NCBI GenBank assembly: GCA_031002005.1
Contig: JARYHS010008074.1
Coordinates: 275,343,930-275,407,929 of the forward strand
Source of the DNA: Vandiemenella viatica
Lineage: Eukaryota; Arthropoda; Insecta; Orthoptera; Morabidae
Direction of reading: 5' to 3'
Length of the DNA: 64,000 nucleotides
Positions 46,364-57,499 of this stretch are shown piece by piece (the first letter of the stretch is position 1; each line of letters starts with the position of its first letter). Position numbers and translations under genes: made by a program. The notes under the pieces were generated by a model that was not told the DNA's origin, ran no database searches, and saw nothing but the letters and a program-made list of their open reading frames with translations.

Positions 46364-47368
46364 TGTAATGATCCGCGAGAGACAGAGGTGCGCGTGTTTC
46401 TTTTCTCATCTGGTGTGTGTCGGTCCCCGGTCCCAGGGGAGGTTCTGCTGGTGTTTGGGGAACGCCAGCCCCTGAGTGTTTCCATTAAATGTGACTTATG
46501 GCATAACAGCCTCGTGACAAGGCCTGCGACTCAAGATGGAGTGGGAGCCTGGGCTGTTTTAGTAAACAAACAAAATAAGAAATAAATCGGTATCCTAGAA
46601 CGAAGTGTAAGGGGAAGCCAGGGAGTACACAGCCAATAGGAAAAATTTGTATTTTTATTACAAAAAAAGGGCGGTTTTGTTGCATGTCCTGAGCCAACCA
46701 ACGGAAAAATCTTCCCTCCAAAGACAGTGATTGGCAGACGTCATGAAGTGGGGGCGGAAATCGACGCTTCTTGGAGGCAGCGGGAGAAGACATGGGGGAC
46801 TTGTTGACTACCGACGGAGAGGTGTGGATGGACCGAACAGCTGACTACTGGGAACAGCAGTGAGGCAGCCGGCCGTGATGGAGAGCTGGTCAACCCACCG
46901 ACTGCACAACGTAGATTCGCCTGCACGGTAACCACCATTCAGAAAAAGGAACTTTTGCATCATCGTCGTTTTTTTACCCTAGTTATCGCCCCGAGACAGA
47001 CTCTCTTGCTCCACCGAGAAAGTTATGTACCCTTGTGTTGCAGAAAGAAAATTAATCTTTGTAAAATCTTGTCAAGCAAACAATTAAAGTAAATCGTAAA
47101 GTCAGATTGTGAACCTTGTTTTCAATAGATCCTATCCAATCACGTAATGTGTCATTTGAGTTTATTAATAATTCTATTTGTCCAATAATTCATGTTTAAA
47201 TAACAATACTTTGAGATCTGGATGTCGCTTCCCTCAGAATAGGGTACACTCCAATCTCTGGCGCCCACCTGATTTTTTTTATCTTAATATTATTTGGAAA
47301 TTAATAACTGGTAGTGAACGGCCACAGTAAGGTCGAGAAGTCGCTTTCCTAACATAGGGAACACTTCA
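46364..47368 (+). repeat. 5' LTR (1,005 bp)
   Basis: Starts TGTAATGATCCGCGAG and ends AACACTTCA. Nearly identical to the 3' LTR; the only differences noticed lie near 47263-47281 (a GC dinucleotide absent here and small changes in the adjacent T-run). Open frames on both strands inside it recur identically in the 3' LTR and are not taken as genes. Confidence 0.95.
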
Positions 47369-48133
47369 AATTATGACGCCCAGAACGTGGGGCTAACGAA
47401 AAAAAAAAAAAATATACGAACGGATGCAAAAGTTTCAATTCCAATATTATTTTAACATTATTTTTATTTCAGTGCAGTGCCAAACCAGGTGGAGAATTTA
47501 AAAAAAAAATAATCATATGATCTATGTTAAACATACATGTTTTGTTATGTCATGTGAATTTTGTTTTATTTAGTTTGGAATGCAGATGAAAGCAGGATGG
47601 AGAATATTATATGTTTGATGTTTTGTTGATGTTCAAAGAGTGTTGAGTTGGCATAGGACTGAAATTTGATGTGTTGGTTTTTGTTCGCCTTTGTGTTGTC
47701 GTGATTTGTTGTGTGATGGTCTCTTATTTTGTGTTGTCATTATTGTGGAATATTTTTTTGGATAGTTATGTTGAAACAACTTCCAAGGTTCATGTCTGAA
47801 GGTAAGAATTTTCATCTGACCGGCGTTGAAAAATTCTGTGTTTGAGTATAGAATATCTGTTTGACTATGCTGAGATTTGTATGAGTTTTTGGCTTTCATT
47901 AGATTAGTGCGGTCAAAATCTGTATGCATTTTGGTAAACAGGGAGTTTTTTTTTTTTTTTTTTTAGTATGTTTTACTGATTTTCCGGGTTATATTCGCGG
48001 TGTATTTGCATTTATTAAAAGTGTGATGGTCGTAAATGCGGTTTACGGAGTGGTTTAATTTAACGTTGTTTGTAAAGAATTTTATTAGTATTTGAAATTT
48101 ATTAACGCGATCTTACGTTAATGAATTAAGTGA
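47369..48133 (+). other. 5' leader of the LTR retrotransposon with primer-binding-site candidate
   Basis: Directly after the LTR comes AATTATGACGCCCAGAACG, then TGGGGC. The GCGCCC-like core resembles a tRNA primer-binding site, but a canonical TGG at the LTR junction is lacking and I cannot assign the tRNA. The remaining ~740 bp to the gag start has A- and T-runs (47397-47413, 47947-47964) and no convincing gene. Confidence 0.6.
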
Positions 48134-49730
48134 ATGTTACTCAGGTCAGGAAAATTAACAAACATGTCGCAAAGTACCAATCCGTCAACTTCGGAAACGA
48201 TAGACTCTGTGAGTGTAGAAAGCGCACAGTTTCCAGTCGATGCCGGGATAATGGAAGTTAGAGAAAATCCTTGTCAAATCGGAAGTGAGGACACAATCAC
48301 GTGCCCTCCAACTAATGAACCGATTCAACAATCGGTAGCTCAATCTGAAAGTAGTACTCAGACTACGGCTTGCGAAAATGTTGCGTCTAATTCCATGATG
48401 GCAATGTTGCGACAAATTCTGGAACAACAGAAAGCTATGATGGAAAGACAAAATGAAACCGAGAATCGTATAAGCGAAAGATTTGCGGCTTTCAGTGAAC
48501 GCTTGAAAATTGAAATCAGTGAGCAGATAAATGTGCAGAAAATCGCCATTGGCGAACAATTAAAAGCTGATTTAAGAAAGGAGGTTGACGGAACGATTAA
48601 GGAAAAAATTGAAACAGTAAACCAATGCATGGAAGGAAAATTCCTGCAAACTAATCAACAAATTTCGGAACTATCGCAGAGAACGGAGGATCGTGCGACA
48701 AATCTTGAAACGCGATTATGTGAAATTCGCTCCGAGGTAGATCAGAATACGGCATCATGTGAAAAAAGAGCTCAGAACATGATAAAGGCTATTGGAGAAT
48801 GTCAAAAAATTCATTCCGTGCTCAAAAAGGACCAGGACGAGTTATCCACACGAGTCACTGAGGATATATCAAGCCTTCGTAGCAACATGACAGCGTTAAG
48901 TAATCGTATGTCGGAAGAACCGAGAGTAACGGTCCGATACAAGGGACAATTGATTTGCCACTCCCGCGTTTCAGCATCCGTATGGGGACAAACCCCAAAG
49001 AATATCTAAAGAAATTAGATAATTATTTAAAAGTAAAGGGAGTCCCAGAGAGTCTTAAATTGATGGTGTACAAAACACTATGGGACAGGAAGAACAGGCC
49101 TGGCTGGAAGTGGCTTGTACCGAAGAAACGCCCTACAAAAAATTCAAAGAACTATTTTTGAATACTTTTTGGGATAGTATGGCTCAATCGCGGGTACAGT
49201 TAAAGTTGTATCAAGGAAAATACCAAGTTAACGGGAAAGAATCAATGGCTTCTTACGCTCTGCGAATGGTTTCAATGGCTCGGACTCTAGACCATGTACC
49301 GAATGACGTAGAACTTTGTGGAGCACTACGTTCACATTTCCCGCTCTATGTGCAAAACATGCTGAACCCGGCGGTCATACAAACATTAGCCCAGTTTGAA
49401 GCAACACTTCGCGCGGTTGATAGTGGAGATGGAAATAGAAATCGACCACATACCGACCGCACTGGAGACGTGCAGGCTAAGAGTGACTTCAGAAATGGGA
49501 ATTGGAAAGGAAAATTCGGCGGATATGAAAATCAGCCGAGAGGGCAAGGACAACAATATCAGCGTCCGAACGGGGACGGGTATCGTACCGAACAACCGTA
49601 TCGGAAACGCGATGCTAACTGTAATGCGTTAAGCCAAGCTGCTAATGTGAGTCAAGATGTAAAACAAAGATGTGACGGAGAGGGAGTAAAAGGGAACGGA
49701 CGTCAAACGCCGCCCCCAGCCGCAATGTGA
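48134..49730 (+). pseudogene. gag of the LTR retrotransposon, frameshifted
   Basis: The first frame starts at ATG 48134 (MLLRSGKLTNMSQ) and contains a long Gln/Glu/Lys-rich coiled-coil-like region (about residues 90-270) to 49009. Capsid-like sequence then reads in a second frame (48955-49161: RMGTNPKEYLKKLDNYLKVK) and after another shift in a third (49080-49730: KKFKELFLNTFWD, YALRMVSMARTLDHVPNDVE). The third frame ends in a Gly/Arg/Gln-rich basic tail. I saw no CCHC knuckle. Gag packages the RNA into particles. The shifts could be real mutations or assembly indels. Confidence 0.82.
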
Positions 49731-49769
49731 CTATCGGAAACGCATTGTGACCCTGACTTAAGCCAGAGT

Positions 49770-50045
49770 ATGATAATGAACTTAAGATATTGGAAGTCAG
49801 GGGGTCCTGAGATGGCGCGAAATGAGGAGGATATAGAACCTGGACAATCGCGGCCCATTGCGAAACGCCCGTGTCTGAAGGCGCGGGTGCATAATTTATC
49901 TTGCAACGTATTGTTGGATTCGGGAAGTGACGTAAACGCCGTCTCAGAGCAATTTGTTCATAGGCTGCAAATGGAAGAATGGAAAGTCAAGATAATCGAC
50001 GCATTTAAAGTTACCTTAATTCCTGCGTTCGGGGCAAAAGAATGA
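49770..50045 (+). pseudogene. Protease region, interrupted by TGA
   Basis: An aspartic protease is recognisable by VLLDSGSDVNAVSEQF (active-site Asp-Ser-Gly) near residue 50. The frame stops at TGA 50043-50045. The second half of the domain (ISGLSTDIIVGNELM) follows in the same frame in the pol reading. The stop therefore splits the protease, unless readthrough occurs. It cleaves gag-pol in intact elements. Confidence 0.8.
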
Positions 50046-53000
50046 AAAGTTAATAAGCAGGCCATCCTAGCTGTCCAGGTGGAAAAGCAGGAAATCGAAG
50101 TAATCGCGGTGATTATATCGGGACTATCTACAGACATAATAGTTGGAAACGAACTTATGTCGGAGAAAAAGGTCATTATGAACTGGGAGAAGAAGTCTGT
50201 AGAGGGTTTATTCCCCGAGCCGGTATATTGGGACCAAACGCAAATGGAATGTGCCATCCGGTTAGTTCTGAGTTCCCCAAACATTACGGACGAGAAAAAC
50301 AACCCGAGCAATAATCATGATGAAACGTACATAGCCGGCTTATCCGCAATGTCGGACGAACGTAATCTCGTTGTGGACGCGCTCTGCGAAGGTGTGTATG
50401 GAAATCAGCTCCTCGATACAATGCAGAGGAAGAAAGTGAAGGAAGTGCTGCTAAGGAATTTGAAAACGTTCTCGTATCGTCCTGGTAAAGTACATGGGAT
50501 AGTCCATAAATTCCGTGTGAGTGATACGTCACCGTTACGAGCGCCGACATACCCGGTGCCATACAAACACCGCGAGGCTGCAAGGGAAGCGATTCAAGCG
50601 CTGGAAAGCACTGGCGTAATTGCACGTCAATCATCCCCTCATGTTAACCCGATCGCGGTAGTAATGAAAAAGGACGGGACAGCAAGAATCTGTTTGGATG
50701 CGAGAAAGTTAAACGCACGTTTGGAGGCAGATGGCGAACGCCCTGAATGTGTGCAGGATATTATATCAAGATTTCATGGAAAGCGGTGGTTGTCATCATT
50801 AGACGTGACTGCGGGATTTAATCAAATTGAACTGGACGAGTCTTGCCGACCTTATACCGCATTCCTGTTCGAGGGACGACAGTATTGTTTCAAGAGGATT
50901 CCGTTTGGCTTAAAACAGTCTGGAAGTGTGTTCATTAGAGTAATGAATTCCATAATTACGCCGGAAATAAGGGAGTTCTGTACTACGTATGTAGATGATC
51001 TTTTATTGGCGTCTGAATCTTTCGAGGAACACCTGCGGCACTTGAATATGGTGTTCGAGTTAATGGAAAAACATGGGGTTACCCTCCGACCTGATAAAGC
51101 CGTTATCTGCACTCAGGAAGTGAGATACCTGGGATTTATTACTACGCCGGAGGGAGTGCGGCCGGCGGATGACAAAATACAAGAGATCGTTAGTTTCGCG
51201 GCGCCGACTAAGATTAGAGAAGTCAGACAATTTGTCGGAATGTGCTCGTATTATCGGGCACATATACCTAATTTCTCTGCTATGTTTAATCCATTGTATA
51301 AATTATTAAAAGGAGGGGTGCGCTGGAAATGGGGTGAAGCACAAGATACAGCCCTTAAAGATATAAAAGATGCTTTTCAGAATTATGTATGCATCGCCCA
51401 TCCTGACTTTTCAAAAATTTTCGTACTCAACTGTGATGCCTCAGTGCGGGGAATTGGAGCGTGCTTACAGCAGACCGATGATAGCAACAATATGAGAGTG
51501 GTGGCCATGGCGAGCAGGTCGTTGAAAGACGCCGAAACTAGATTTCATACTACGGAATTGGAATTTCTGGCAATATACTTCGCTGTCACAAAATTTAGGT
51601 CATATATCCTTGGCAGAAAAACCATATTGAGGACAGATCACCAGGCCCTGACATTTCTAAAGAACGCCAAGTTCACAACAGGACGAATAACGAGGTGGGC
51701 GTTGCATCTACAGGAATATGACCTACAAATAGAGCACTGCAAGGGTACGGACAACAAAGTGGCGGATTGGCTGAGCCGTCATGCGATTGATGATAACGGA
51801 AAACAGGATGCACCTCTAAACCCAGGGGAGGTACTGATCGCAGCTACGCGACGCTATGAAGGAGTGGACCCGGAAGAATTACGGCAACGCATAGTAAACG
51901 AACAAAAGCAGCAGGAAGATATCGCGAAAGTACGCTCATTTTTAACACAGGGATCTGGAGGAGAAGACCTTCGGGTACGTAACACGGCTATGATGTGCGT
52001 CGTGGAAGACGATGTCTGCTTTAGGCGAGAGAACACAGACGAAAGTTGGAAAGTCTGGCTACCCAAAGCACTCATTATACCTATTATTCGGCTCTATCAC
52101 AGAAATTACGGTCACTCTGGGGCATTACGGACCTATAAGACGCTTCGTGAGGAGTGGTATAGCCCAGGCTTAAGGAAAGAAGTAGTAAAGTTTACAAGAT
52201 CATGTGACCTCTGCCAGAGGGTAAAACATCCGAATGTAAGATACGTCGGTGAATACCACCCAGTGGTCACTGAAAGACCTGGACAATTAGCATGTATTGA
52301 TTTCTTTGGACCTCTTCCGAAGGCGCAGTACTGTAGACAATTTATTTTAGTTGTCGTTGATGCGTTTTCCAAATTTGTGAAATTGTATGCAACTACGAAA
52401 ACCACCACGAAAGTCTGCCTAGATATCATAATAAAACGATACGTTCCTGAATGTGGAAAAATTGAAAAAGTACTGACCGACAATGCAACCATTTTTACAA
52501 CAAAACGATGGTCGGAAGGCCTCCAAGCGGTGGGAATTAAACCGATCAGAAGCGCAGTACGCAGTCCTGAGTCAAATTTAAGTGAGAGATATATGAAACA
52601 ATTAGGGGTATATTTCAGGGTGTTAGTTGGCGAAAATCATGCGTCGTGGGTGAAACATCTCCCCACGATAGAAAGGTATTTTAACGAGGCCGTTCATTGC
52701 TCTACAAATTGTCGGCCAGCCGACATTCACTTCAAGAGGAAACAAGAGACGTTAATAGAACACCTTGTCAAACCTCCAGTGAACGACGCGACGGAAGATT
52801 GGCGCCAAAGGCAGGAAAAAGTGAAAGAGTATATAATGGAGAAGGCTACTAAGAGGAAGGAGCGAGCAGATCGGAGGATGACGCAAAAGTTTAATGTAGG
52901 GGAAAAGGTGTTATTAAAGTATGTAAAACCCTCGGATGCTGTGAGAAAAAAGATTTCAAAATTCTTTCACATTTACCATGGCCCATACACGATAAAGAAA

Positions 53001-53105
53001 TCGTTGGGAGCGAATGCGTTTGTCCTAGAGGGAGCAGATAAAAACATCGGTATTCAGAACACAAGGAACTTGAAACGATATTATTCAGCGGCCGACGAAA
53101 ATTAA
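50046..53105 (+). CDS. pol: Pol: RT, RNase H and integrase, open frame
   Basis: A 1,008-codon frame from 50079 (GTG; the reading is open from 50046) to the stop at 53103-53105. RT: LSSLDVTAGF near residue 240, FGLKQSG near 275 and YVDDLL near 304. RNase H: NCDAS near 450, TELEFLAI near 493, TDHQAL near 520, VADWLSR near 560. Integrase: HHCC zinc finger (HRNYGH...CDLCQ) near 673-710, catalytic IDFFG near 741, TDNAT near 801 and ESNLSER near 831. A GPY/F-like HGPYTI lies near 966. All key acidic residues are present. It lacks its own upstream start because of the TGA in protease, so expression as a gag-pol product is doubtful. Confidence 0.93.
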   Translation, partial: KVNKQAILAVQVEKQEIEVIAVIISGLSTDIIVGNELMSEKKVIMNWEKKSVEGLFPEPVYWDQTQMECAIRLVLSSPNITDEKNNPSNNHDETYIAGLSAMSDERNLVVDALCEGVYGNQLLDTMQRKKVKEVLLRNLKTFSYRPGKVHGIVHKFRVSDTSPLRAPTYPVPYKHREAAREAIQALESTGVIARQSSPHVNPIAVVMKKDGTARICLDARKLNARLEADGERPECVQDIISRFHGKRWLSSLDVTAGFNQIELDESCRPYTAFLFEGRQYCFKRIPFGLKQSGSVFIRVMNSIITPEIREFCTTYVDDLLLASESFEEHLRHLNMVFELMEKHGVTLRPDKAVICTQEVRYLGFITTPEGVRPADDKIQEIVSFAAPTKIREVRQFVGMCSYYRAHIPNFSAMFNPLYKLLKGGVRWKWGEAQDTALKDIKDAFQNYVCIAHPDFSKIFVLNCDASVRGIGACLQQTDDSNNMRVVAMASRSLKDAETRFHTTELEFLAIYFAVTKFRSYILGRKTILRTDHQALTFLKNAKFTTGRITRWALHLQEYDLQIEHCKGTDNKVADWLSRHAIDDNGKQDAPLNPGEVLIAATRRYEGVDPEELRQRIVNEQKQQEDIAKVRSFLTQGSGGEDLRVRNTAMMCVVEDDVCFRRENTDESWKVWLPKALIIPIIRLYHRNYGHSGALRTYKTLREEWYSPGLRKEVVKFTRSCDLCQRVKHPNVRYVGEYHPVVTERPGQLACIDFFGPLPKAQYCRQFILVVVDAFSKFVKLYATTKTTTKVCLDIIIKRYVPECGKIEKVLTDNATIFTTKRWSEGLQAVGIKPIRSAVRSPESNLSERYMKQLGVYFRVLVGENHASWVKHLPTIERYFNEAVHCSTNCRPADIHFKRKQETLIEHLVKPPVNDATEDWRQRQEKVKEYIMEKATKRKERADRRMTQKFNVGEKVLLKYVKPSDAVRKKISKFFHIYHGPYTIKKSLGANAFVLEGADKNIGIQNTRNLKRYYSAADEN

Positions 53106-53719
53106 CCAAGTGACTTGAAGAAACAGAAGAATGCAGCATCGATCAAGTATATGCGACAAGCGAAGATCCGTAAGGCATGTCAAGTAAATAAAGGAAAATA
53201 AAACATCTGCCAGAATAATGGGAGAGTTTCAGAGGCTGGGAACCTTGCCGAAAAACAGATGTGTGAAGGTGTCTGACCTCACAGCTGGAAGGTTGGGTCA
53301 CACTGGCACAAAAAAATTTCTGGATACCATGCTGGCTCCGGAACACATGTTTGGCTGAGAGGTATACAACAAATAGAAAACCAAGCTGTAAAAGATTGCC
53401 GATCGGAAATGAACAGCACTGCTTGAAGTTTCGAGCGAATATGAATAATACTAATTTTGAAAATGAAAAATGGATGCAGATTGTGCATGGCTGCTTGAAG
53501 TGTTAACGAATATATGAAGCAATTTTGATCGCCAGATATTGGAAATAGGACCATGCAAGATTATAATGTTTGTGGTTAACAATAAGTGAGTATAGAATAG
53601 TAACTGTAAAATTAATTTTTTGTACTGATAATTAATCAAGCATTGTAGGATATGTTATAAATCAAGTAGACGTTGTTTCATCAAAAATTGTAAAGAACGG
53701 AAGTTAAAGTAGCAATTTC

Positions 53720-53752
<33 letters not shown>

Positions 53753-55815
53753 TGAGATGTATGAGTGGACAGAATACGGAAAAATTGATCAATTGGTGTT
53801 CCCAAGTTTAGAAGCTTTCCATAAAAAAAAAAAAGACCCCGTTATTCATAATACTAAAAAAAAAAAAATATCCTCGACGAATTATAAAAAGAGAGAGATC
53901 TGGTTTAGTTACGTTATGTTATAATAATTCGAGACGGGTGAATTATAAAAAGAGAGAGATCTGGTTTAGTTACGTTATGTTATAATAATTCGAGACGGGT
54001 TTGCTGAAATGTTTACAAAGGTAATCAAATCTAAAATAATACATGGCATTAAGATGTAGTTTATAATCGGAATAATGATAATTGGCGGGGTGTTGATGTT
54101 GAAAATCGTAAGAGACAAGAGAAAGGAAGTGCTCGTGATAGTAAGAATGATGAAAATTTGCGAGAAATGATATTGAATGATTGGTAAAAATATATGCTGA
54201 CCGAAAGACCGTTGAAGGTAAAAGGGGCATAAATGATTTGTTGACGGATAAAGTCGTCAATTAGAATTCAATAGATGACAGATAAAGTCATTTAATTTCG
54301 TCGTGGAAGCTAGAACGAGCGCGAAACTATAGTCGCATTACGAAAGTAGAGGCTGGTCCAACGCACTGAGAATTTTCTGAAAAGAAGATTGTAAACTCTT
54401 GATAAAGAATATACAAAGAACACCGATTAGAAGATTTAAAGAAAGAAGTAATTGTGGATTGATGAAAATTAAAGCGTTTTGCTGACGTGAGTGTAGAAAT
54501 TCATTAAGAAACTGTGAATAATCATGAACCCGTCATGAAAGATTTCTCGAGGATGCTATGAGAAAATATTTTGAATTGGTGGTATAAAACGATAAAAGAT
54601 AATTAGATTTACTTAAGTAGTTAAAATTGAACTGGTCGTACTAAGATTGTTTTGCTGTCTAAGAGCCCTGAAATTTTAATTTTACAGATGGGAAACGCCG
54701 ATACAGAATGAGTTGGTTGTAAAATAGTTTGAAAAACGTAGAAGTAAAAATAGTTAAGCACTAGAAATAAGCCAACGGATCGTTGAAGATTTAAGTAGTT
54801 GACGATAATTTAAACCTATTTTATTATTGTGATAAGAGATTTTAGGATTAATAAGATTAATTTTCCTGCTCTAGCAGTAACGAAAACTATTCAGTTTTGT
54901 TTCACCGGCATTGTTTGAATCAACTTCTTTAATAACGGCGTGGTAAGTGATACGGTCGGTGACACACAATAAAAAAAAAATCAAACACGGGGTATCAACA
55001 TGCCTTTGAGAGGGAAGGAAGGGTTTTTCCCGAAAAAGGAACCAAGGATCTTACAAAACTCAGCTAGATAAACATTAGAAAGACGTGCTTCTGTACTGGT
55101 CAGAGAATAGACATTCATGTAATTACGCTACACATTGCTGTGTGAGAACTTAAACTGTATACTAATCTTGGAAGTTGGTTCAATGAAGTTATGTGGTCAG
55201 AGAAACCACTGGTGAAATAATAAAATTAAAAAAAAAAAAGAGAATAAAAAAAAACTTATTTAGTAAGGTTTTGTAGAAAGGGTACACTCATCACAAATGA
55301 TTGTGTGGAGGATTATAATCATTAAAAATAAAAAAAAATTGTTTAATGAATATAGAATTGTTAGAAAACATTAAGAGAATGTGAATGATAGTGTATCTTC
55401 AGTGAATTAAGAATTTTCAAAGTTATATGTCCATTTATTTTCATGTTTCATTGTTTAATTATAGATGCAACATTGTTAGATAAGTAATGAATGTAATATG
55501 TTTATAAATTAGATGACGTACTCCATCTGGTTTCGCTCCATACTTGTTCAAGGGATTGAAACGGATGCTCAAGGATAATACGCTCTTGAATCATGTTAAA
55601 TGACATATTAGCTGGAATCATTGAAAGCAGGGTATTTTATTACTCAATTAGATATTTTGTTAGTAGGTATGTGGAGTGGTCACAGGGGACAGAGCAAGAC
55701 AGGGCATAATTAAATAGTGATGCTAGCTATCGCGAGTGTGTTTAATGAACAATTATTAAGGAATTTAAAATTATTCAGTGAATAATTTTAAATTATCGGA
55801 GTTGGTGGATAAAGT
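53106..55815 (+). other. Long 3' non-coding region of the LTR retrotransposon
   Basis: No envelope or other gene recognised in 2.7 kb; it is AT- and purine-rich with stops in all frames. It contains a (TAA)n run (about 53722-53751), two A-runs (53822-53834 and 53858-53869) and a 61-bp tandem duplication. The purine-containing GTTGGTGGATAAAG directly before 55816 is the polypurine-tract candidate. Confidence 0.7.
53879..54000. repeat. Perfect 61-bp tandem duplication
   Basis: GAATTATAAAAAGAGAGAGA begins at 53879 and again at 53940; each unit ends CGAGACGGGT with no difference seen. Lies in the non-coding 3' region of the LTR element. Confidence 0.95.
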
Positions 55816-56824
55816 TGTAATGATCCGCGAGAGACAGAGGTGCGCGTGTTTCTTTTCTCATCTGGTGTGTGTCGGTCCCCGGTCCCAGGGGAGGTTCTGC
55901 TGGTGTTTGGGGAACGCCAGCCCCTGAGTGTTTCCATTAAATGTGACTTATGGCATAACAGCCTCGTGACAAGGCCTGCGACTCAAGATGGAGTGGGAGC
56001 CTGGGCTGTTTTAGTAAACAAACAAAATAAGAAATAAATCGGTATCCTAGAACGAAGTGTAAGGGGAAGCCAGGGAGTACACAGCCAATAGGAAAAATTT
56101 GTATTTTTATTACAAAAAAAGGGCGGTTTTGTTGCATGTCCTGAGCCAACCAACGGAAAAATCTTCCCTCCAAAGACAGTGATTGGCAGACGTCATGAAG
56201 TGGGGGCGGAAATCGACGCTTCTTGGAGGCAGCGGGAGAAGACATGGGGGACTTGTTGACTACCGACGGAGAGGTGTGGATGGACCGAACAGCTGACTAC
56301 TGGGAACAGCAGTGAGGCAGCCGGCCGTGATGGAGAGCTGGTCAACCCACCGACTGCACAACGTAGATTCGCCTGCACGGTAACCACCATTCAGAAAAAG
56401 GAACTTTTGCATCATCGTCGTTTTTTTACCCTAGTTATCGCCCCGAGACAGACTCTCTTGCTCCACCGAGAAAGTTATGTACCCTTGTGTTGCAGAAAGA
56501 AAATTAATCTTTGTAAAATCTTGTCAAGCAAACAATTAAAGTAAATCGTAAAGTCAGATTGTGAACCTTGTTTTCAATAGATCCTATCCAATCACGTAAT
56601 GTGTCATTTGAGTTTATTAATAATTCTATTTGTCCAATAATTCATGTTTAAATAACAATACTTTGAGATCTGGATGTCGCTTCCCTCAGAATAGGGTACA
56701 CTCCAATCTCTGGCGCGCCCACCTGATCTTTTTTAAATCTTAATATTATTTGGAAATTAATAACTGGTAGTGAACGGCCACAGTAAGGTCGAGAAGTCGC
56801 TTTCCTAACATAGGGAACACTTCA
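55816..56824 (+). repeat. 3' LTR (1,009 bp)
   Basis: Same TGTAATGATCC start and AACACTTCA end as the 5' LTR. Near 56712-56735 it has GGCGCGCCC where the 5' copy has GGCGCCC, plus small changes in the following T/A run, giving four extra bases. Followed by AGAC and then LINE sequence. Confidence 0.95.
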
Positions 56825-56886
56825 AGACTTATAGGAAAGTCTGTGTATTTAAGTCTGGTAGGCAGGGATTATGGAAAAAGAAAGTC

Positions 56887-57385
56887 TTGCTGCTAGGTAG
56901 TAGTCATGGACAAGATGTTGGCCCATTGGTGCAGGAAAAATTAGGATCAGGTTTCCAGGTCACGAGTTTCTTCATACCTAGTGTTAGTCTTCCTCAGGTA
57001 GTAGAAGATATAGGTTCTTTGTGTAAGGATTTCACAGATCAGGATCATGTAGTGATATTGGGAGGAGTGGGAAATAGTTTGGGCAGGACTGATAGGTATA
57101 GTATCAGAGAAAATAGCAGAAGCAACATGCCACACTCGGGCCAGTGTGATGTCAGTCTTGAGAAGCTATGATCAACCACAGATGAACTCTGCTGTGAGGC
57201 GAGTCAATCTGGAACTGGAACAGTTTCATATGTCTGATATTGTCTCTGGCATGGGCTTGGTACCTGTAGATGCTATTGATAGTTGGGGTTATACTAGGCA
57301 TGGCCTACATCTCAATAGTAGAGGGAAGGGGATTCTTTCAGATCTGATAGCAAAACAATTAATTGGTGCCACAAGTTCACATTAA
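56887..57385 (+). pseudogene. LINE ORF1 with SGNH-esterase-like domain
   Basis: Two overlapping frames (56887-57171 and 57146-57385) encode an esterase-like domain: LLGSSHGQDVGPLVQEKL (Gly-Ser block), VVILGGVGNSLGR (Gly-Asn block) and YTRHGLHLNSRGKGILSDLI (His block). ORF1 proteins of CR1/L2-type LINEs carry such a lipase/esterase-like domain, thought to aid ribonucleoprotein or membrane interaction. The frameshift near 57150 breaks it. Upstream ORF1 sequence lies left of the LTR element, with a PHD/zinc-finger-like Cys-rich region suggested near 45960-46020. Confidence 0.72.
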
Positions 57386-57499
57386 AAAATTCCTTTTGTT
57401 AATGGTGTTAGGGCAGATCCTTTTTTAGATTAGGGTAAAGTATTAGGCAGAGAGTTTTAACAGAACTTAGTTTAAACAATAATGAGTTTTCAGATACCA

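Larger units (their letters stand above)
46364..56824 (+). mobile_element. Ty3/gypsy-type LTR retrotransposon, 10.46 kb, recent
   Basis: The element has near-identical LTRs (46364-47368 and 55816-56824), both TG...CA. The target duplication AGAC lies at 46360-46363 and 56825-56828. Internal order is gag, protease, RT, RNase H, integrase, the Ty3 order. No envelope-like frame was found in the 2.7 kb after pol. Coding damage is light: two shifts in gag and one TGA in protease, while the RT-to-integrase frame is open. This combination points to a young insertion, or a non-autonomous copy mobilised in trans. Confidence 0.95.

Noticed and set aside
46388..46938. Open frames of 65-102 codons inside the LTR, repeated at 55840-56390
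   Set aside because: They are identical because the LTRs are identical. They lie on both strands, overlap each other and show no domain.
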